Part shown: positions 1-9,600 of the stretch, in pieces
Layout: every line of letters begins with the position of its first letter
How positions within the stretch are numbered: the stretch's first letter is position 1
Assembly: GCA_963676655.2 (NCBI GenBank)
Contig: CAXXKX010000003.1
Coordinates: 2,852,001-2,916,000, forward strand
DNA: 64,000 bases
Reading direction: 5' to 3'
Origin: G963676655 sp963676655
Lineage (GTDB): Bacteria > Verrucomicrobiota > Lentisphaeria > Victivallales > Victivallaceae
The notes under the pieces: model-generated
What the model was told of the DNA's origin: nothing
Seen by the model: the letters and a program-made list of their open reading frames with translations, nothing else
The model's database searches: none
Made by a program: the position numbers and the translations under genes

Positions 1-1436
1 TCGTACTTCGCCACTTCCGGGTCATTGCGCCAGTTCTTTTTCATTTTAAGCCACATGCTTTCGTTCGGATGAATTACCAGCAGGTCGCGGACCTCCCGGC
101 CTTCCGACATAATCATATTCAACCGGGCAAAGTAATCTTCCACGCCGGAATAGACTTCCCACCACGGTGACTGATGCAGGATGCTGGCCGGATAATCGCG
201 TTTGGCTTCACCCTGCATAGAGTACCATGATAAATGCTGCGCCCGCATATTCACACCCAGGGCAACCTGCCAGTCGCCAAGCGCGCGGTGACCGCCAAGA
301 CTGAAGTCCCAGCCGGTGCAGCCGTAAGTTTCCGTCAGCCGCCATTTGCGACCGAACTGACGCGCCGCTGAACTAACCTGCTTGGCAGTATCATAATTGC
401 GGAAAATTTCAGTCAATTGATCGATACCGGGAATCTGCATATGTTCATAAAAGCGCATACAACTGCCGATGCAACTCGACTGGGCGCTCAAGGAATCTTC
501 ATTCATCACATGCCCGGTGAAATTCAACCCGTGGTCCTCGCACCAGGTTCCGATCTGTTCAGCAAAAGCCTTGACAAACATTGCGGTGACGCAGTCGAAA
601 TAATGATAACGGGCCCGGAGCGGTATTGCTGTTTCAAGGTCGAAAAACAATTCCGGCAGATGGTCGACAATATCATAACCACAGCGTTCAAGAAATACCT
701 CTGGCAGTTTATCGCTCCAGGCGATCGAACATTTGCCGTCGCGTTCCTCAAACGCATAAGCGAAATACGGTTCATCAGTGAAAATTCCGGGGATAATGCT
801 GCCAAACTTTTCCCCGACTTCCGTCAGGTATTTTTCGTGGGTCGCGTCAATGAACTTCCGGACCGCATCGGTACTCAGTACGTCCAGATAAGCCTGACCG
901 TTGAACCAGTCTTCATCGTCCATCGTTTTGATGTAAAAATGAAGCAGCTTTTCATCGGCATTCAACGCTTCCGGCGAGAATTCAAGCGGCAGACGACGCG
1001 CTTTAGCGTAAACGCCGTTTTGGATCGACACCGCGAACAATGCGGTTGATGCGGGAGTAATCGCGAGCGCGTCAAAAGAGTCGCATTCTTCCAGAATCAG
1101 CAGTTTGCGCCGATACTGATGATCTGAAGTGACCATACCGCCGGCCGCGCCAGAGGGCCAGCGGTCCTCATCGTACAACCAGGCTTTCAAGCCGTTTTTC
1201 TCGGCTTCGTCGGCACACGCTTTCACACAGTCGAACCATTCTTTGCCCAGGTATTCAGTTGCCAGTCCTACCCTGGAATGCATAAAAAAGCCTCCGAGAC
1301 CCATTTGCTTCATAACCCGGATCTGACGGCGCAGTTCAGTAATCTCGAGCTTCCCGTTCCAGGCCCAGAACGGAATCCCGCGGTACTGCGCGTCCGGTTG
1401 ATTGAAATCTTTAAAATATTCTTTATTATTCATCAT
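1..1436 (-). CDS. GH106-type alpha-L-rhamnosidase-like glycoside hydrolase (3' end outside window)
   Basis: This frame is open from an ATG pair at 1436/1433 to the window edge, so at least 478 residues are seen and the C-terminus is missing. The N-terminus reads YRGIPFWAWNGKLE, then LRRQIRVMKQMGLGGFFMHS, then WLYDEDRWPSGAAGG. This series is typical of the catalytic TIM barrel of the Glyco_hydro_106 family (alpha-L-rhamnosidases and relatives). No signal peptide is visible, so a cytoplasmic role on imported oligosaccharides is likely. It is transcribed away from the AraC regulator, and the direct repeats between them sit just upstream of its presumed -35 region, so activation by that regulator is inferred. 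Substrate specificity cannot be read from the sequence. A related uncharacterised hydrolase is the main alternative. Confidence 0.75.
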   Translation of the reverse strand, partial: MMNNKEYFKDFNQPDAQYRGIPFWAWNGKLEITELRRQIRVMKQMGLGGFFMHSRVGLATEYLGKEWFDCVKACADEAEKNGLKAWLYDEDRWPSGAAGGMVTSDHQYRRKLLILEECDSFDALAITPASTALFAVSIQNGVYAKARRLPLEFSPEALNADEKLLHFYIKTMDDEDWFNGQAYLDVLSTDAVRKFIDATHEKYLTEVGEKFGSIIPGIFTDEPYFAYAFEERDGKCSIAWSDKLPEVFLERCGYDIVDHLPELFFDLETAIPLRARYHYFDCVTAMFVKAFAEQIGTWCEDHGLNFTGHVMNEDSLSAQSSCIGSCMRFYEHMQIPGIDQLTEIFRNYDTAKQVSSAARQFGRKWRLTETYGCTGWDFSLGGHRALGDWQVALGVNMRAQHLSWYSMQGEAKRDYPASILHQSPWWEVYSGVEDYFARLNMIMSEGREVRDLLVIHPNESMWLKMKKNWRNDPEVAKY

Positions 1437-1502
1437 ATCATCTATTATATTCGGTAATTGTGTGTTTGCATATTATTTTATAGCAAAAAAAGCATAAAAA
1501 CC

Positions 1503-1543
1503 TTGACTATTTAGCCAAAAGCGGGTATTATTTAGCCAAAAGC
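1503..1543 (+). promoter_or_regulatory. AraC-gene promoter with two 15-bp direct-repeat operator half-sites 21 bp apart
   Basis: TTGACT (1503-1508), a 17-bp spacer and TATTAT (1526-1531) form a good sigma-70 promoter for the AraC gene. The 15-mer TATTTAGCCAAAAGC occurs exactly twice, at 1508-1522 and 1529-1543. The 21-bp period is two helical turns, the geometry of AraC-family half-sites. One copy fills the spacer and the other overlaps the -10 box, so binding should repress the regulator gene. On the other strand the sites lie just upstream of the presumed -35 of the divergent hydrolase (minus-strand TATAAA near 1477-1482), a position suited to activation. Confidence 0.75.
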
Positions 1544-1571
1544 CGTTATTTTTAGTGAAAGGGATGATTTT

Positions 1572-2456
1572 ATGGATTCGCTTCTTTATCCGCAGGAAAA
1601 GTATTTTTCCGAGCAGTATTTGCCTTTGGAGTCATATCCGTATCGTCAGGGAATCAGTCAAAGTCATTACCATGATTTCCATGAACTGGTAATCGTCCTG
1701 AACGGTCGCGGCCAACACGTTACCGAGGGTGAAAGCTATAATATTTTTCGTGGCGACGTATTTGTCATCAGGCCTTTTATCGAGCATACCTATCAGGACA
1801 TGCACGACCTCCAGATAGAAAATATCCTGTTCATTCCGGAAAAGCTGGATCTCCAGCTATATGATGTAAGAAATATTCCGGGATATTTTGCCTTATTCGA
1901 CATAGAGCCTAATTTACGGAAAAAACATGCGTTTAAAAGCCGGTTGACGCTGGATGATGAACAATTAACCGTCGTCAACAGGATTATCGCGCAATTAAAC
2001 TCGGAGTTGAAACTCCGCTCGGAAGGTTTTCAGTTCATGGCGGTGGCTATTTTTATGCAGTTGATCGGATTTTTAAGTCGCTGCTACAGCCATTCTCCCC
2101 AAAAGCATTCGCAAAACTTACTGAAAGTGAGCGCGATGATCGATTTTATCGAGACTGAATTCAAAAATAATATAACCCTTGAAGATATCGCCGCTACGGG
2201 AAAAACATCGGTCAGGACCGCGACCCGGATATTTAAGGAGGCGTTTGAGATCAGCCCGATAACCTATCTTTTGAAAACCCGCCTGAACAACGCCAGAAAA
2301 CTACTGAAAGAGAATCCGGCAACTACCATTTCCGAGGCGGCTTTTCAAAGCGGCTTCAACGACAGCAATTACTTTGCCAAACAATTCAGAAATATCTTCG
2401 GACAATCACCCAGCGAGTATAAAAAACACCATGGTTTACTCACTGGCGAGAAGTAA
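1572..2456 (+). CDS. AraC/XylS-family transcriptional regulator with N-terminal cupin sensor
   Basis: This is a 294-aa, two-domain sugar-responsive regulator. Residues about 20-100 form an AraC-type cupin sensor (HYHDFHELVIVLNGRGQHV, then GDVFVIRPFIEHTY). Residues about 190-288 carry the paired helix-turn-helix domain, with the family signature AAFQSGFNDSNYFAKQFRN near the end. The start follows GAAAGGG about 6 bases upstream. It diverges from the GH106-like gene, and the shared intergenic region holds two direct-repeat sites. Autorepression and activation of the hydrolase are inferred from the site positions. The inducer is probably a rhamnose-containing sugar, judged only from the neighbour. 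Confidence 0.92.
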   Translation: MDSLLYPQEKYFSEQYLPLESYPYRQGISQSHYHDFHELVIVLNGRGQHVTEGESYNIFRGDVFVIRPFIEHTYQDMHDLQIENILFIPEKLDLQLYDVRNIPGYFALFDIEPNLRKKHAFKSRLTLDDEQLTVVNRIIAQLNSELKLRSEGFQFMAVAIFMQLIGFLSRCYSHSPQKHSQNLLKVSAMIDFIETEFKNNITLEDIAATGKTSVRTATRIFKEAFEISPITYLLKTRLNNARKLLKENPATTISEAAFQSGFNDSNYFAKQFRNIFGQSPSEYKKHHGLLTGEK

Positions 2457-2515
2457 GGCCCCATTTAGAAATAACCGCATATACCGCGACGTGTTATTTG
2501 AATGCTTATAATTAA

Positions 2516-5500
2516 TTACTGTGCTGTTTCCACCCGGAATAATCCGAACGAATCTGTGAGGATCAGCATTTTTCCTTTGGAGACAGGATGAATACATATT
2601 TTTTTAATCTTCCCACTGGTGATTTTTGCAACCTTTTCCTTGTTGCCTTGAGGCCCGAATCTTGTTAGATTGCCGTTTTTGTCTCCAACATATAATTTTC
2701 CAGCCTTCAGGTCAAACCCCAATGCGCTTGCCTTTTCAAGTGGTAGTTCCAGTACTACTTTTTCCAGGGCACCAACCTTGCGGATTTCAACTGATTTATT
2801 TTTCGTCAGACCCAGATAAAGACTGTCGCTACTGATTGACAGCATCAAATCATTCCGGTCTTTTTTGATTGCTCCGCCCGGTTGAAGAGTTCCACTTTTA
2901 TCGATAGAAAAACTGTATAATGAATTGCTGTTTTCACAAATCAAGTATTTTCCATCCGGAGACATAAGAGAATGCTTAATATCGTCCAAAATCTGAAAGA
3001 CTTTTGATGAAGTCAGTTTTTTAGTCAGTTGCGCGCTGTCTTTTTGATATAATATTTTTCGGTCGCAAAGATTATAGGCCATTGTCAACACAAATGGATG
3101 GACATTCATGAACGCAAAAACAATGTTTGAGTTTTCGGAAGAAGTCAGTTGTGAGAAATCACCGAGAGGTATTTTGCCGGTTATGGTAAATTTTTCCGGA
3201 TCAATAATCCAGGCTTCCTGCCGATCTCTGACCTCAACAAGCGCGCCTTTTTTTGATAAAACAATATTTCGTCCGGACCACCGGCTAAGTTGAAGCCAGC
3301 CCTCATCCTTCAAATCCGGATAAGTTAATTTACGTATTACAATGCCTTGTCTTCCTGATACAAGAATCAGGAACGCTTTGCCTTTTTCAATCCATTCCAC
3401 ATCCAAAATACGTCCTCCGCTCCCGGCAATGATGCAATATTGCATAAAATTATCATCTGTTGCTTTAGGTTTTCCGAACCTCATCTTTAAATATTTGGGA
3501 GGTTGCGTCTTCGAAGGAAAAGGTTGTTTGTTAACCGTAAAGCTGATCAAGCATAATTTTTTTCCGTCTATTCCCAATAAATCAGGGCTATCCGGGATAG
3601 CTGAAACCGCTTTAAGATTGAAATTGTAATTTTTAAGTAAAAATCCTTCTTTTGAACATGAAAATAGTTTCCTGCTTGTTGTGAAGTAATTCATATTCCG
3701 ATTGGCATTGAAGATAAATTTATCAGCATATTCACCCCCGACATTTATATAACTTACAGGTCTTGAAAAGTCATCAATTTTAAAAACCATTGCGGACTTT
3801 TTCGGCGCTTCGAGAGCATTGTTGAAGGTATCAGGCAATCCAGTTGGATAAGTAATAAGCAATTGTTGAGAGTCCTGGCTGATATATATACCGCTGTTTC
3901 CTTCGCCAATTGGAGGTCCGACTTCAAGATATTTTATGGTGTTCCCGACAAGCTTGAACTTATTGATATGGTCTCTGCCGCATATTAAATATTTGCCGTC
4001 CGGAGTTAAGACTGTCCGGGTGAAGACAGGAGTTAAATCACCAGTGCCGGCTCCCGGGTAGATTTTAATGACTTTTCTGTATTTTTCCAGCATTTCCCGA
4101 CTGCTTATCTTATTGACAACAACCAGCTTGTTAAGGTCAACTACTTCCAGGCCCCAGTAATCTTCTAAATAAGCCAGATCAGATACTGGAGACACCTTTA
4201 AATCGATTCCATATGCAAGAACCTCACGACGGGTCTTTTTTAGATTGACTGGTGAAAGAGTGTAGATCATTCGAGATTGAGAGATTGCCACTAAATGAGA
4301 TTTTGACAGCTTTATGTCAGTAACCGGCTCGCCCAAATCAATGACACATTCCTGAACCAAACCGGGGAATGAAATTTTCCGGACAATACCTTTTTTTCCG
4401 GCAATATATATGTATCGCTTATCTTTGGACCAAATTATCCGGGGGACCAGATTATCTTCCCCGGGCGTAATATATTTTGTGGTCGTATCAGTTCCTTGAA
4501 TCGTTTTCATCTCGAACCTGGCCGTTCTGTTTGCCGCCTGCAATTTTGATAATGGATCAGGTGCATTTGACCCAATCCAGCGGGTCTTTCCGGTGGGTGT
4601 TCCGGGCAAAGCTTTAAAAAGGCTGATTCGATACAACGCTCCGTAGCTTTTGACGATAATGATATTGCGGGATGGATCGACAAGCATAATTTCAGGGAAT
4701 ATATTGTACTTGCCATAACTTAACGAAAACCTGTTCAGACAGGTCCCCTTTTCCGCATTATAGATTCTCAGTTCAGCACTGGAGCCTGCTGTGAAAATAC
4801 GGTTGTGAGCTTTATCAAAAAACAAGGTTTTATCTGGTTTGATCTTTTGCAATGGAGAGTTCAAGTTGCTCATAAGAAATATTTTGCCGGTTTCAGGAAT
4901 AGCAAAATACTGGTTATCGGGACTTATTACAACCTTTCCAAATCCCAGCGGCTTCCCTGAGCGCTTATCAAGTGAAGCGGTCCAGCCGAAGCCGAAGTGT
5001 TTAGCAACCCGGAAACAACCAAAATCATCCCTGCAGTTTGTCAACAGATATTTACCATTTTCACTGACTGAGAAATTATTGAAATTAATTTTAGGACTAA
5101 GTGGATCATAGCTCCAACCGTCAATCATGTTGACTAATTTTCCTTTTATCAAGTCAACTATTGATAAATATCTTTCATTGGAGCTGTTTCCTGTGACAAA
5201 AGCTAGAGGTAATTCCGGCGAGCATACCACATTTTGGGCATTTTTAATTTTTATTCGCTTTTCTATTTGCATTGAAGCTTCATTGACGACCCATATTTCA
5301 CCAAACTGCGGGCATACCAGTACAATGCCGGCTTGAGAGAGACTGCATGATGATATCTTATGCTTAAATTCCAGTTTAGCCTTTTCTTCACATTCCGGAA
5401 AAGAATATTTTCGCAGGATATTGTCTTCATCCAAAGTGAAGATAAATTTTTTATTGCTGCTCCAGAATAGAGATTTTGTCTGTGCTTTATTTCCAGTAAA

Positions 5501-6139
5501 GAGTGCTATCTCAATATCAGAATTTTTTTTCTTAATAATTGGCTTATTTTTATCGGCAAAAGTTAGAATCGGAGGGTGAACTCCTTCTGGCTTGTTATTA
5601 TATAGCCAATCACTGACGAATGTATTGTTTACCGGGGAAGCCGGGTACTTGGCATTTTTTTTATTGAAACGATAATAAAAGGGGCGGAGATAGTGGTATT
5701 TCCCCGCAAGGTCGCGATATCTTACCTGAACCGTAAAGACTGCTTTATTAGATTCCACATGACCGAGTTCGATAGAGCCTTCGGCTACCTGCTGTTTGAT
5801 ATTCAATAGTTTAAATTTCCCTGGATCAACAATGGGGTCTTCCAACAAAGCCCCTTCAACTCGCTTTAGTCTTTTTTCTCCGGGAATAACAACTGCGGAA
5901 ATGCTTCTTACGGAATTAAATGGATCACACTTTCTTGCTTTAATTTGCAATCTATACGAGTTGTTTTTTATAAGTAAGTTACCAGTTATAACTTCGTCAA
6001 CATTTCCTGCAAAAATTCTATCCAGAACAGGCTTCGGTAAAACCCCGGCCATTTTTGTCCCAAACAGGCCGGCGAAATACAATCCGACAAATTTTCCAGA
6101 GCTGTCGACTACCGGAGCGCCAAAACTCCCCAAATCCAC
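2516..6139 (-). CDS. C-terminal part of frameshifted, triad-less trypsin-fold/beta-propeller protein
   Basis: This 1207-aa frame has only a GTG at 6139 as start. It is the continuation, in another frame, of the gene at 6163-6681. Its first residues (VDLGSFGAPVVDSSG) align with VNPGNSGGPVVNSNG of the intact paralog at 6685-12825, so the fragment begins inside the second barrel of the protease fold. The catalytic Ser is replaced by Phe (GSFGAP for GNSGGP). The remainder is about three beta-propeller modules of roughly 300 residues. Each opens with a WSxDxKxxY-like blade followed by GIVRKISFP-type strands, as in the paralog. On its own the fragment lacks a signal peptide and a complete protease fold, so it is functional only if the frameshift is an artefact or is bypassed. 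Confidence 0.75.
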   Translation of the reverse strand: MDLGSFGAPVVDSSGKFVGLYFAGLFGTKMAGVLPKPVLDRIFAGNVDEVITGNLLIKNNSYRLQIKARKCDPFNSVRSISAVVIPGEKRLKRVEGALLEDPIVDPGKFKLLNIKQQVAEGSIELGHVESNKAVFTVQVRYRDLAGKYHYLRPFYYRFNKKNAKYPASPVNNTFVSDWLYNNKPEGVHPPILTFADKNKPIIKKKNSDIEIALFTGNKAQTKSLFWSSNKKFIFTLDEDNILRKYSFPECEEKAKLEFKHKISSCSLSQAGIVLVCPQFGEIWVVNEASMQIEKRIKIKNAQNVVCSPELPLAFVTGNSSNERYLSIVDLIKGKLVNMIDGWSYDPLSPKINFNNFSVSENGKYLLTNCRDDFGCFRVAKHFGFGWTASLDKRSGKPLGFGKVVISPDNQYFAIPETGKIFLMSNLNSPLQKIKPDKTLFFDKAHNRIFTAGSSAELRIYNAEKGTCLNRFSLSYGKYNIFPEIMLVDPSRNIIIVKSYGALYRISLFKALPGTPTGKTRWIGSNAPDPLSKLQAANRTARFEMKTIQGTDTTTKYITPGEDNLVPRIIWSKDKRYIYIAGKKGIVRKISFPGLVQECVIDLGEPVTDIKLSKSHLVAISQSRMIYTLSPVNLKKTRREVLAYGIDLKVSPVSDLAYLEDYWGLEVVDLNKLVVVNKISSREMLEKYRKVIKIYPGAGTGDLTPVFTRTVLTPDGKYLICGRDHINKFKLVGNTIKYLEVGPPIGEGNSGIYISQDSQQLLITYPTGLPDTFNNALEAPKKSAMVFKIDDFSRPVSYINVGGEYADKFIFNANRNMNYFTTSRKLFSCSKEGFLLKNYNFNLKAVSAIPDSPDLLGIDGKKLCLISFTVNKQPFPSKTQPPKYLKMRFGKPKATDDNFMQYCIIAGSGGRILDVEWIEKGKAFLILVSGRQGIVIRKLTYPDLKDEGWLQLSRWSGRNIVLSKKGALVEVRDRQEAWIIDPEKFTITGKIPLGDFSQLTSSENSNIVFAFMNVHPFVLTMAYNLCDRKILYQKDSAQLTKKLTSSKVFQILDDIKHSLMSPDGKYLICENSNSLYSFSIDKSGTLQPGGAIKKDRNDLMLSISSDSLYLGLTKNKSVEIRKVGALEKVVLELPLEKASALGFDLKAGKLYVGDKNGNLTRFGPQGNKEKVAKITSGKIKKICIHPVSKGKMLILTDSFGLFRVETAQ

Positions 6140-6162
6140 ACTTGCGTCAAGCCTGATAATAT

Positions 6163-6681
6163 TTAAACTGCCGTCTTGATCTTTATAAATCCAGATACGT
6201 AGACTGGCTTCATTTCCAGCCGGGGGTTATCCGATCCTCGAGAAGACTTTTCCCTGAAAGAAAAACCGGCCACATAAAGCGGAAATGTTCTGTAAAGTTT
6301 GGCTCTTGACGTCGCTAGAGAAGGCGTATTTTGATGTGGGGCATGAACTTTTATGACTGCCAGATTGTAATATGTTGAATAACAAAACAGTTCGCCAGTT
6401 ATGGTTTTTTCTTCAGGCCTGCCGCTTGAAAAAGTCAATTCGACTTTATTTGAGAAGTTGAACAAGCTTGTTTTAGTTATAATGTAAATGTCGTCTCCAA
6501 TCCTTTTATAGATGAACCCGACGGAGGGAACCACTCCGCTCTGGAAATCAGCTTTAACCAAAACCGTCAGTTCTGAAAGTGTTTTTATGGCTCCTTCGGA
6601 GATTTTTTCAGCTCCAGCACATAATCCACAGCTTATAATTATTATTCCTGTGATAAATGATTTAAAAACAAAATTCTTCAT
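6163..6681 (-). CDS. N-terminal part of frameshifted, triad-less trypsin-fold/beta-propeller protein
   Basis: This 172-aa frame starts with a signal sequence (MKNFVFKSFITGIIIISCGL). IISC could be a lipobox at Cys18, but a plain signal peptide is equally possible. Residues 30-145 align with the protease domain of the 2046-aa paralog. The paralog's catalytic His (TNAHV) corresponds to Ser72 (TKTSL), and its Asp (KQDLAIV) to Asn106 (YYNLAVI). The frame ends early at 6163. Adding one base in the G run at 6222-6226 (C run on the coding strand) joins it to the frame of 2516-6139 with continuous homology through IYKDQDGSLNIIRLDAS. The start lies 3 bp after the stop of the paralog, so the two are one transcription unit. 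Confidence 0.75.
   Translation of the reverse strand: MKNFVFKSFITGIIIISCGLCAGAEKISEGAIKTLSELTVLVKADFQSGVVPSVGFIYKRIGDDIYIITKTSLFNFSNKVELTFSSGRPEEKTITGELFCYSTYYNLAVIKVHAPHQNTPSLATSRAKLYRTFPLYVAGFSFREKSSRGSDNPRLEMKPVYVSGFIKIKTAV
6222..6226 (-). other. Frameshift site: homopolymer of five G (five C on coding strand)
   Basis: The 6163-6681 frame reads GAT AAC CCC CGG across this run and stops about 55 bases later. With six C it reads GAT AAC CCC CCG GCT and continues without a stop into the 1207-aa frame, giving a single protein of about 1365 aa collinear with the paralog. A one-base deletion in the lineage, a sequencing or assembly error, and phase variation are all possible. Confidence 0.8.
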
Positions 6682-6684
6682 CTT

Positions 6685-9600
6685 TTAGTTACTACCCGTT
6701 TTAATAATTTGATTATTGGTGGAATCAAGCTTTACCCAATACAAGCCATTGGACTGGACAATGAACCGGCCTCCTTCAGGATGAACAAAGATTCTTCCGA
6801 TTGAATTTGTGTATCCAGGCAGGTCATATTCAGTCATCTTTCCTCCCTGGATGATTACCAGTTTATCTCCGGTTTTCCGATGGACATGAGTATAAATAAG
6901 TTTCAGCTTAGAATCAATTCCCATTGCAGAAATTCTAGAACCGGTATCAATACTGGTTACAGTTTTATTGAAATCATTGGTTTTACAAACAGATGTCCCG
7001 TTTTTTGAGACAAATAACTTTTTGTGACTTTGATTCCGTTTCTGGGGTAATCCGGCACAATATTGACTGTCTGTACTGAATACCAGAGAGGCCGCATAAT
7101 CATACAATTGTCCGGTTTTATAAATCCGGGTTAATTTCAGACGCCTGTTAATGATCGAGTAAACTTTAACTTGTTTTTGGGAGTTGATATACACGCTTCC
7201 GCCATTAGGAGCTATCGCGCTGAAGTTGTAATATCCGACTTCGCCCACGTGAGTCATGTCAACAACTTTTTTGAGGTTGAGGTCATAAGTCATCAGGTAT
7301 TCCTTGTCCAGCAGGAAAACCACGTCAAGTTTTGGATGGGCCAATATGCGGCTGCATTTCAACTGGATTTCGCCAATGACAGACAGATCTTTTGTTGAAA
7401 GGATACGAACATTAGTATGTTTGGCAAGGATGCCATGTTTTGACAATGCAATATCCTCTAATGAGTGTCTATGTCGCTTCTTGTGAGTTACCGTGCAAAG
7501 CTCAATGCCGTTTTTGAGATCAATCTTGGCTATTTTTCCATTTCGCCAGCCGATAAAAATATTATCAGTTCCCGGTTCCCACAGGCATTGCGGTAATAAA
7601 TCACTTGGTTCAGGCAAATTCAATTTGGTCGCGGAAAACCCCTTTTTTGCAATAGTCCGCCCGAATAGTTTTTTATTGGGAAATTCAGGCGCTGAAAAAA
7701 TATTGTAAGGCAAGCCCCAACGCACATAATAATTTTCAGACGGTCCCAGGCGCAAGTATTCCTTTTTTCCGGAAACCGGATAAATTCGACCACGTTCTTC
7801 ATTTAAAATTGTCATTCCGCTGTTAGCGTCGTAAATCGTTCTGTTCCCATAACCAAGTTTGAGTTTATTATCAAGGTTGGAGATAATGGTAGACTTATCC
7901 AGTTTCTTCTCCGGTCGACTCAGGTTGTTGGTGTGAAAAATATATTTTCCCGGGCCTGATATTTTCAGCAAGAAATAATTGCCGCCGGAATATGATATAC
8001 TAGTGGTTCCTTCGACATCGACAAATATAAGAAGACCATCATTACTGATTGTAAAAAACTTAATATCCCCTGCTTTAAACTGACATCCAATCTCTTCCAG
8101 GACAAAATCCCGGGAAGTCAACCTGAATCTTAAAATACAATTTTTCGCGTTGTAAAATAAATATTTCCCATCCGGAGTCAACTTGGCACTCGGAGTCCCA
8201 TTTCCAGCTATCTTGTGTTTCTTGAGGATTTCACGGATATCCACCGGATTATATTCTTTTTTGTTTTTTAAATCAATTACTGAAAATACGTTAGGTGGAT
8301 TGGTTTTGGATGAAAGAGCAATACTGGAATCTTCGCCGCTAATGATCTGGTGGTTTCCGGAAAGGAATATTTTATCTTTAACAGTAAGATTTTTCTCATC
8401 AACAATTGCCAGCATGCTGAAAGCCGGCAAATATACCAGCAGACCCTGATCAGATTGCTGTAATGATTTGACTTCTTCTTTGAAGTCGACACTGTCAACA
8501 ACCTGAAAATTTGTTGATGATATTTTATATATAGTGCGTTTGTTGTCCAAAATAAAAAAATGTTTGTAATCTTTGGACCAGAGAAATTGAATCGTTGTTG
8601 ACTTGAAAGGAAAGTTAAGTTTTGTTCTTTCCCTGCCGAATAATTTTTCGGGAATTCCGACTATGGTTTGATTGTGTTTCGTGGTTTTAACTGGAGTTAT
8701 ATCTTTATCCGGAATCTTCGGATAGTTGCATTCAGGCGCAAAGTTTACCAGGGCCGACCGACAGTTGCGCCTTTGAAGATAATTGATTTGAATATCAGAC
8801 GTAAGTAAACAATTTTGATAGACTACATATTGGCTGAAGAACTTTAAAAATTTCCAATGCGGATATTTTTTTATTATTTTTCCATCGAAGCCGACTTTAC
8901 ATATAACGTGATTATTCTTGAAATAATCATCTTCGCTGACAAGCATTGTTTTCTTTTGAGGGTCGATATCAATGATCCGCCGCTTCAAATCGATATTAAG
9001 TTTGAATTCCGGATTGGCAATATTATTCAGATTGCAAAAAATTAATTCAGCGGACGGCCTTTTGTGCTCATTGATAAAGACGACATAATTGCCGTATATG
9101 CCCTGGATCTTTTGCTGCTTACAAAATGAATTCGCAACAAGTTGGTCTCCTCTAAGGGCCAGACACACAGTATAATACCCACATTGCGCAATTATGAACC
9201 TGCCATCTTGAGATATCCCTTTTAAGCCAAGAAGGGCAGTCTTGGCAACCAAATTCTTCATGCTGTCCGGTATTAACTCTCTCGATGTATAACTATGCCG
9301 TATTTTACCGTTTTTAAGGTCAATTACCGAAATCTTTCCCCGGTATCCATTGATTGCGATAGCCAGATTAGAAGCTGTCAGGCATTCCCCTTTGATGTCA
9401 ATACTTCTTTTTAAACGCAAAGATTGTTCATCAAAAAAGTATAACTTTTCCTTGTTATACCAAACAATTCCATCCTTTGACTGCATCAACTTGATTCTAC
9501 TTTTAATTGATTTAGATGTATTTGCGATAGCTTGAAGTGTTCCGTCAAACAAAATTTTTCTCAAAGCTCCGTTTTCCGCGGCATAAAACCCTTTGCGATC

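Noticed and set aside
417..1049. Plus-strand open frame of 210 codons
   Set aside because: It lies wholly inside the GH106-like gene on the other strand, which has family motifs; the plus-strand product has none.
6163..6230. Programmed -1/+1 ribosomal frameshifting
   Set aside because: There is no standard slippery heptamer or downstream pseudoknot; a simple C-run indel explains the break.
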